Shown here: positions 57,522-64,000 of the stretch, in pieces
Layout of the letters: every line of letters begins with the position of its first letter
How positions within the stretch are numbered: position 1 is the stretch's first letter
NCBI GenBank assembly: GCA_016165875.1
Contig: JABBOT010000032.1
Span: 1,923,613 to 1,987,612, forward strand
Direction: 5' to 3'
Source: Acanthopleura granulata
Taxonomy: Eukaryota; Mollusca; Polyplacophora; Chitonida; Chitonidae
DNA length: 64,000 nucleotides
Made by a program: the position numbers and the translations under genes
Notes under the pieces: model-generated
Database searches by the model: none
The model's input: the letters and a program-made list of their open reading frames with translations, nothing else
Told to the model about the DNA's origin: nothing

Positions 57522-57771
57522 GGGAGCCTTCGTGGCTCAGTGTGTTAGCGCGCTATCGCAGCACAATGACCCGAAGCCTCCCACCAATGCGGTTTCTGTG
57601 AGTTCAAGACCAGCTCATGCTGGTTTCCTCTCCGGTCGGACGTGAGAAGGTCTGCCAGCAACCTGCGGATGGTCGTGGGTTTTCCCGGTTTCCGGCCACC
57701 ATAATGCTGACCGCATGAAATGAAATATTCTTGAGTACGGCGTAAAACTCCAATCAAATAAATAAATAAAT
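57522..57771 (+). mobile_element. SINE family 1, full length
   Basis: The only copy in the window with head, body and tail. The head (57522-57630) is tRNA-like: GGGAGCCTTCGTGGCTCAGT then GTTAGCGCGC (A-box region) and GAGTTCAAGACCAG (B-box-like). The body has GGTCTGCCAGCAACCTGCGG, ATGGTCGTGGGTTTTCCCGG and CACCATAATGCTGACCGC. The 3' part has GAAATATTCTTGAGTACGGC, GTAAAACTCCAATC and an (AAAT)n tail. Length about 250 bp. It is the reference for the truncated copies listed elsewhere. The family resembles tRNA-derived SINEs common in bivalves and other lophotrochozoans; I have not matched it to a named family. Confidence 0.9.
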
Positions 57772-57779
57772 CTACTGGT

Positions 57780-58135
57780 CGAAGACCAGAAGAGATTATG
57801 TGTTAGCAAGTTATCCATCGTCCGTCTGTCTGGAGGTCCGGCGTCTGTTAACTTTTCCTTCAAAACGCTACTCCTCCTTTAGTTTTTGTCCGATTTCCCC
57901 GAAATTTGGGTCAAGTGTAGATGATATCAAGATACATAATTCGTAGTATATCGATTTTTCATTTCGATGATCGGTTGTCCGTCTGTGTGTCTGTTTATAC
58001 AGAATATGTTATATATATTCTACTCCTCCTACAGTTTTTGCCCGATTTCAATGAAATTTTGATAATGTGTAGACTGCATCAAGATACATAATTCGTAGTA
58101 TCGACTTTCCAGTTTGACGACTGGTTGTCCGTTAT
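57780..58135 (+). repeat. Array of 125-bp-type units, about three copies
   Basis: Contains CGCTACTCCTCCTTTAGTTT, AAATTTGGGTCAAGTGTAGA, ATCAAGATACATAATTCGTA, GATGATCGGTTGTCCGTCTG and later GACTGGTTGTCCGTTATAAA. Confidence 0.85.
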
Positions 58136-58477
58136 AAATACATAATTTTGTCCCAACCAGTACAGATGCTGACTCATTACAGACTCTGGTTAAAAGCAAA
58201 TATGGCCTTTTCAGACAAAGCAGCCGATGAAGGAGGAATGAATGATTGCTGATGGCTTGAGGTGGAAAGAACAGGTTTAAATCAGGAGTCAGAAAATTGT
58301 TTTCGAAAAGATAACAAAGAACATCACAAAACAAAAAACTGACCTGTTTGGAAAGCAGTTAAACTAAACCGAAAAACAAGGAAAGCACAGTATTTTTAAA
58401 TATATAGATACCTAGAAAATTACACGCAAATGTATGAAATTATATTAAGTGTTATAATGGTAAGGATTTTAAAATAA

Positions 58478-60158
58478 TTATAAAAAAAACGCCTTCAGTG
58501 AAACAGTCCAATAATTCAAATCTGCTGAGAACCGTTGCTGAACGTGAGCGAAGTCTATACAGTCACTCGGGGTATGTCTGATGACAAACGGCGCATTATA
58601 TCCAGCACACCAGTGAGCGATACTCATATAGCGTATGAACCTAAATGTTACATGACAGTTACTAATACGATACCTCGTTAAAACTACTTGGTTTCCTCGA
58701 GGCATACCACTGGTATATGAATTATAACCATTGACAAGGTGAATATCGTTAACTTTACTCTAGAATTGTAGCTGTCATTCATCCTCCCAATACATTATAA
58801 AATATTTGACCTGAAGTCAGTATATGGATATTTTATGGATACTAGGCTTTTTAAGACAGACTTGGCCTCTCTGCCTACAACTGTGTTACCCTTCAAACCA
58901 ATATGACTTGGTATCCAACAAAATATAACATCCTTGCCTCTCTTCATCAGTTTTCTGTGAACATATGAAGATTTTGTAAACTTATTATTTTAAACGTGAA
59001 AGGTTAAGCGAGCAAGTCGTTGCATGTCACTGCCTTCTGGACATGCTCAGGAGTATGCTCACGAAGAGATGTGACCGGCTGTTCTCAGAGAGCCACAGAC
59101 GGAACTCCATCCCCATCCATTAACACATCAGTAGATATAAATTTATAATCCGAATAATTCGCCTTACTTTCCCCCAAATTTTGCAAAATTCTTATAGAAG
59201 ATTTGTACTTTTTGTGTTTACATAGATCAAATATTAATTTAAGTTGTGGAAGAAGTCAGGGAGGAGACTCCGGAAAGCTATTTCTTCTGGACTGATGCCA
59301 ACTTGGACAGTAATGAACCGAATGGTCCTGCATATGGCGTATCCTGCCTCGTAGCATTTGCTAGGTCCTCTGATGATTTCAATAAACGTCTTATTATTAC
59401 GTCTTGAACGTCTTCAGTAATTAGTTCTAGAACTAGTGTTTAAAGGCTATTCGATCAAACGCCTTCACTTAAGTTTATTAAATTTTAAAATTAATATGCT
59501 TCTCTTCTTACTAACTACAGACGGAGTGTTCAGAATCTCTATCAATCCTGTTGTGTATGAGCGCCCCGTTGGACATATGAACAGCTGCAATGAAACGCAT
59601 CTGATATACATATTTGATTATCGACACCGTATTTACTAAAATTGTACACGATTTAGAAAGTGATTTCATTCATCCACCTAGAACATTTATTGCGCCTTTT
59701 AATCATCATTGAAAACTGTTCACTGCTTCTCTTTGCATGAATGGTTCTAATTTTTATATCGTACATAATTTCTTTGTTGGTTTCTTTTGGTGGTTTGTGT
59801 TAATCGGTCAGCAGTCCAATTTCTGCTGGACCCGACATTTATTATATCCAGAATTTTGTACATTTCGCTACAAGCATTTTGTTATGGGGTATGAATACAA
59901 TTTACTATCGAATATAACCCATCAAAAATCATTTTCTTCAACAAGTTTAAGTAGCTGACCACAAAATTTTAGCTCTGCGCCTGAATAAAGTTTCTGTCCA
60001 TTGACGCCGATTTTGGTTGACGGCTCCTAAACGAATATCGGTTGCAACGCCTGTTTTCTACTATCGTCCCCTTATGATTTATACTACACCCCAATGGTTG
60101 GTTATAAATACTGAAATCTGCCATAATTATAAAAGGGGTTGGCAGTCGTTCTCAACTT
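58478..60158 (-). pseudogene. Decayed RNase H-bearing LINE, copy 2
   Basis: Diverged direct duplicate of 23787-25345, extended at its lower end. Minus frames include KDVIFCWIPSHIGLKGNTVV (WIPSH at 58903-58917; the following conserved D is G in VVGRE) and, downstream, QVVLTRYRISNCHVTF then HTPSDCIDFAHVQQRF, which matches the (E)VVLTRLRIGHT...C..C...LTVEHILLDC...R module after RNase H in this LINE type. The ORF at 58478-58705 is part of this and is not a separate gene. Confidence 0.78.
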
Positions 60159-60159
60159 C

Positions 60160-62970
60160 TGCAACAGAGAAATGGGCAAAAAGAATGAGGAGGAATACAC
60201 ACCGAGCCCAAAGTTAGTGATAGTTTCGATCCAGAGCAACGGACGGCCACAGCCTGAATCTCCGTATCGAAAGTAATAGGAGTGTGAATTGTATTATCAT
60301 TTAATACGAACCACCGTGGGCTCACACTTCTACATTAGAATAATTGAGGTGAGTTTCATAAAGACATAGGGGAATCGATTTGAAATAGCTGTGTTATTAA
60401 TAAAATGAAACTTAAAACTTTTATAATTACACTGTATAATTCTGTCACTATGGAGGGACACGAATCGGTGATTTATGCTTGTACCGCGAAAAACCTTTAT
60501 TTCGCAGATCTGTTAAGCCTCACAGGTGCTGGTGATGTATTGATCACGTTCTTTGTGGCAATCATTCCGGAGATGAAGACTATGTGAGCTGCACTTGAAC
60601 ACACAGTGATCGCATTGATAAGAGGCACCTGGGTCGGATTGTTTCGTTAGGTAAAATTAAAGCCGTCTATACTTACAACAAATAAACAGAACTTTCCATA
60701 AAAATCGATGAAAATGTTGCATTCTAAGTAAGAATACGTCAGACAATCCAATACATTGTGTCTAGTTATTTATTTCTGACCTGATTATATCTTCATGTTT
60801 TAAAAGTTGTTTTTAGACAGCGTTGGGAATAGGCACTTATGTAAACTACAAAATCATCTGACTCCGTCAATAAGCATTACAACATGGATAGAACACAACT
60901 GCTGTGTTGAGATTCTAGGAACAGATGTCTGCCAAGTTGCCCCTGAGCGGTTTGCTCGATCAGTAGTCAGATTTACGTGTTTATTTGCTTTGTCTGTACA
61001 GCACTGGGATGAAGACAGAGTTTTCAGAGGAATCCAGAGTGGTTAGTCGCCGTCATGCACTTTCCAAGAGAAATCCAGGAAATGTGATGGATCTGCAATG
61101 TTGAAATCGATAAACGAATATGAGTCATTACCTCGCTGATAATGGTGCATTGAAATAACACAATGGGGAGCTATGGACATCAAATGTTTGCCCTTAAGTA
61201 TGATTTTCTTGCTACCGCATAGAGGTTTGTGGGCGTTTAAATCCCTCAACATTGTAAAAGGAAGTGGGAGTTGCTCTTGTAAATCATGTTACTCAAAAGA
61301 AGAATGAGGAGGAATAGAAACTGAACATGACATGAAAGTTTCCTGCCAAGAATCAGGAACGCGCCCAGCCTGAAGCTCCGTATCCAGAGCAACAGGACAG
61401 TGAATAATATTATTCATGAAGATACCTGAGCCGCCAGACGTTTGTTCTTCCTCATTAGAATACGTAGTATGGAGCGCACAACTTTTAAGTGATATTTTAA
61501 TTTTGTCAGATATCCTCACGCGAGTTTTTTTTTTTTAATATAAAGAGCAATTGCAGCGATGCGACGATGTGGCGCATGGCTGATTTTGCAAAATTGAATC
61601 CTGGCGACCTGTAATCACTTACCATAACGACTAAGTCGTTCGCCATAAAATTTTTAGCGATGTAAAGGAAACAAGAGGAGAACCGCTGTCGGCGGCGTGG
61701 TGATATTTCTGTGTTTATTTTGTTTGTGCGCACAGCGAATGTGCTCTTTGTCTGAGGTACCACACACTGTTGAAGAACTAACTACTGAATCTGGCACAAA
61801 GTTGATAACTGTGTTTAAAGCAGTCTAAAGGTAGGCCTGGGTCAATCAATGGCAAAGTTGCTAGGTGGTTTTGAACAGTTTTAAATGTCATTGCTCACGT
61901 ACCACACACTCACTTCTGTCACTGACATTTGTTACAAGGCAAACGCAATGCACAGTCATGGGTAAAGCGAAACGAGAAAACAGAACTATTTCGACGCTGA
62001 TTTGAATTCGGAGCGAATATCATTAAATAGCAAAGAATCGTTGGGTGATAGAATGTGTTGTTGAATACAATCAAATATGGGCTTTTTTGCAAGTGACAAC
62101 AGAAAGTCAAATGTTTTGATAACCTACAAAGATAAAAAATTTTGTAAAACAATTGGAATATATTTAAAATGTTTGATAATAATTATCACTAAGTTGAAAA
62201 AAATATGTTAAAAAATTAAGGTTAATCATTACTAATCTGTCATTCGTAATATACATATTTAAAGTTATTTTCTTTTTCCACATGCCTCAATCAGTGTTAT
62301 CAATGCAACTTCTGAAACAAAATGACATCAGAAAATAAGGGACAATTTCTAAGGCTGCTATCAAAAGTGACCATTCGCCGAACATTTTACATACACGCTA
62401 AACGAGGACAGAAAATTGGCAGTTGTAATATGATTTGAAAAATGGAGCGGGATACAAGCTGACGTCAAGCGCGAAACGTGAAAGGAGCGTCTTTGAATTA
62501 TGTTGTGCTATTCCACTGGTCATATCTATCTCTGCCCATTGGTAACATTATTTTATTTCGAGGCACTTAACTCTTGTTCACGTGTTAACTTTCATAATAA
62601 TCAAGCTGAATTATTAATGAAATGAATGCATGTCAGTTAAAGACGAGTGTTACAACATAATCTATATTTTTATCCATATTTTCCATATTTTGATGATTTA
62701 TTTCTTTACAACATTATTATAGAAAGTTATGAGATTAAAGACGTGCTACAGAATTTCTTGGCTATTTGAACGTCTTGAATGCACAACGGAAAACTTCTTA
62801 CCATTTTACCTCAAATTTGCGTTAGGTTTATATAACGTAGCACACCATAAGGATTAAACCAGCTGTGTTGTTTAATAAAATTAACCCTAAGACCTCGACA
62901 GTTCCACTGTATGATTTTATCAGATGTATCTGCTGTGTCTAATTCCGTTTAATCCGGGCCTAGCAGCCGT
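60160..62970. other. Non-coding stretch, one internal repeat pair
   Basis: No supported gene. 60177-60345 and 61297-61475 share AGAATGAGGAGGAATA, CAGCCTGAA.CTCCGTAT, a GTGAAT..TATTAT block and CATTAGAATA in order, a diverged direct repeat. ORFs up to 85 codons show no domains. Confidence 0.5.
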
Positions 62971-62974
62971 ATGT

Positions 62975-63255
62975 TCATATATAAATAGTCGCAATCGAAC
63001 CGCAACGGAGATATAGTAAAATGGTGCATGATCTGAACACTGATCTGGAACATTCTTGACGTCTTTTTGTCATCATTGATAATTGTTCACTGCTTCCCGT
63101 GCATGAAACCACCTTAACTTTATGTTTACATATTTTCTTAGTTCTTTGGAGGTTTGTGTTATTTGTCATTCTTGGAACCTGGTCTTGCGATCATTGACCC
63201 GGACACCCATTTTGGTTGACGACTGGTATACGAATGTCGGTTTCGACATTTACAT
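62975..63255 (-). pseudogene. Third, partial copy of the RNase H-bearing LINE family
   Basis: Shares TTTTTGTCATCATTGATAAT, TGTTCACTGCTTCCCGTGCATGAA-type words with 24.9 and 59.7 kb, and CCCATTTTGGTTGACGACTG, ACGAATGTCGGTTTCGACAT with the plus fragments at 37.9 and 42.0 kb in reverse. Confidence 0.65.
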
Positions 63256-63348
63256 TTATGTTTGGGCCTCATACTACCTTTTTTCATATATCGAGTGGGT
63301 TACGAAGATCTACTCAAATAGATCTCCAAGTTGGGGGCTATGAATACG

Positions 63349-63376
<28 letters not shown>
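63349..63376. repeat. (TA)14 microsatellite
   Basis: Uninterrupted TA repeat of 28 bp directly before a SINE head. Confidence 0.95.
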
Positions 63377-63378
<2 letters not shown>

Positions 63379-63379
<1 letters not shown>

Positions 63380-63405
63380 GGCCTCCGTGGCCCAGTCGGT
63401 TAGCG
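63379..63405 (+). mobile_element. SINE family 1, head-only fragment
   Basis: GGGCCTCCGTGGCCCAGTCG then GTTAGCG matches the tRNA-like head; the rest is absent. Confidence 0.75.
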
Positions 63406-63409
63406 ATTG

Positions 63410-64000
63410 AGCAGTAATTCAGAAGTTAAACTAAATCGATATCTCGATCGTGTATCAAAATGGGCCATCAAATGGGTTGTTGATTTAGCTTCAGCCAAAT
63501 AATACAGGTTCGATGTTGATGTCTTATGAAAGGACATAATGTGATGTATTATTGAAAAATCGAGAAAATTTCTGTATCGAATATTTTTTGGGAGGGGGAG
63601 GGGTGCGGATGCGAAACATTCCAGATACAACCACTGATTCCAATTACCGCACCGCAGAAAAAAAACTCATACAAATATTCATACGTTAGGAGGAATTTGC
63701 ACACTTCAGCGCGCAAAATCAAAATCAGTTTTCTGACATAGCAGATGAGTGCGCAGATTTGAACATTCTCAGCACTCCCACTTCTGATTTACGATTATTC
63801 TTTCATTATGCTAAACTATATTACTGCAACGTAAACATATTTGTGCTCGTGGGATGAAATGCTTGGATGCTTTATAGCTACATTTACATGATTCCAGGTC
63901 TTTTGATCTTGGTTACAGGTGCCTTGAGTGGGCGTGTCAGGCCACACTCTGTTTCCCGAACCACAAGGTTAGACCCTTTATATCATTGTCGCACAGTTAA
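63410..64000. other. Non-coding end of window
   Basis: No ORF with protein-like features and no repeat recognised. Confidence 0.5.

Noticed and set aside
57522..57630. Possible true tRNA gene
   Set aside because: The tRNA-like part is fused to the SINE body and lacks a foldable acceptor stem; it is the SINE promoter head.

Overview
The window is AT-rich nuclear DNA from an animal. The coding content is one long, widely spaced multi-exon gene, surrounded by introns and decayed transposable elements; there are no operons or ribosome-binding sites. Two tRNA-derived SINE families, several decayed non-LTR retrotransposons (LINEs), a diverged dispersed repeat with a period of about 125 bp, and a gene for a secreted scavenger-receptor-type protein together suggest a lophotrochozoan invertebrate. 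A mollusc is my best guess from the SINE type, but the species cannot be read from the window.

Central gene (about 31.3-51.1 kb, minus strand): twelve internal exons encode six SRCR (scavenger receptor cysteine-rich) domains. Each domain is split over two exons, a first half of about 154 bp and a second half of about 180 bp. Intron phases are 1 between domains and 2 within each domain, so every two-exon domain is a symmetric module that could be duplicated without breaking frame. Each domain has the six cysteines of group A, except domain 3, which has lost one. The first visible exon has an acceptor and the last has a donor, so the gene continues at both ends, and the signal peptide exon and the last exon were not identified. 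Introns carry SINEs, LINE pieces and 125-bp-unit repeats.

Flanks: at 22.8-23.6 kb (minus) there may be a small secreted-protein gene, with an ATG plus signal peptide followed by an ORF of unrecognised beta-rich protein. Its promoter and signal-peptide segment occurs again, inverted, at about 53.1-53.34 kb (plus), where it stops after 26 codons.

Mobile elements: a LINE C-terminal fragment at 0.1-0.48 kb with an internal 76-bp duplication; another at 6.57-7.12 kb; a decayed gene of transposon type at 14.35-15.6 kb; an RNase H-bearing LINE present as two long minus-strand copies (23.79-25.35 and 58.48-60.16 kb) and several fragments; and an L1/Tx1-like LINE at 53.94-56.82 kb (plus) with disrupted catalytic motifs. 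About fifteen copies of SINE family 1 and two of SINE family 2 are scattered around. Other structures include a 2-kb field of diverged AATC/AGTC words (28.25-30.3 kb), a pair of convergent satellite arrays (19.57-20.04 kb), a 61-bp exact direct repeat (5.73/7.65 kb), a 32-bp perfect palindrome (57.48 kb) and several microsatellites. Long stretches between these hold nothing I can support as coding.
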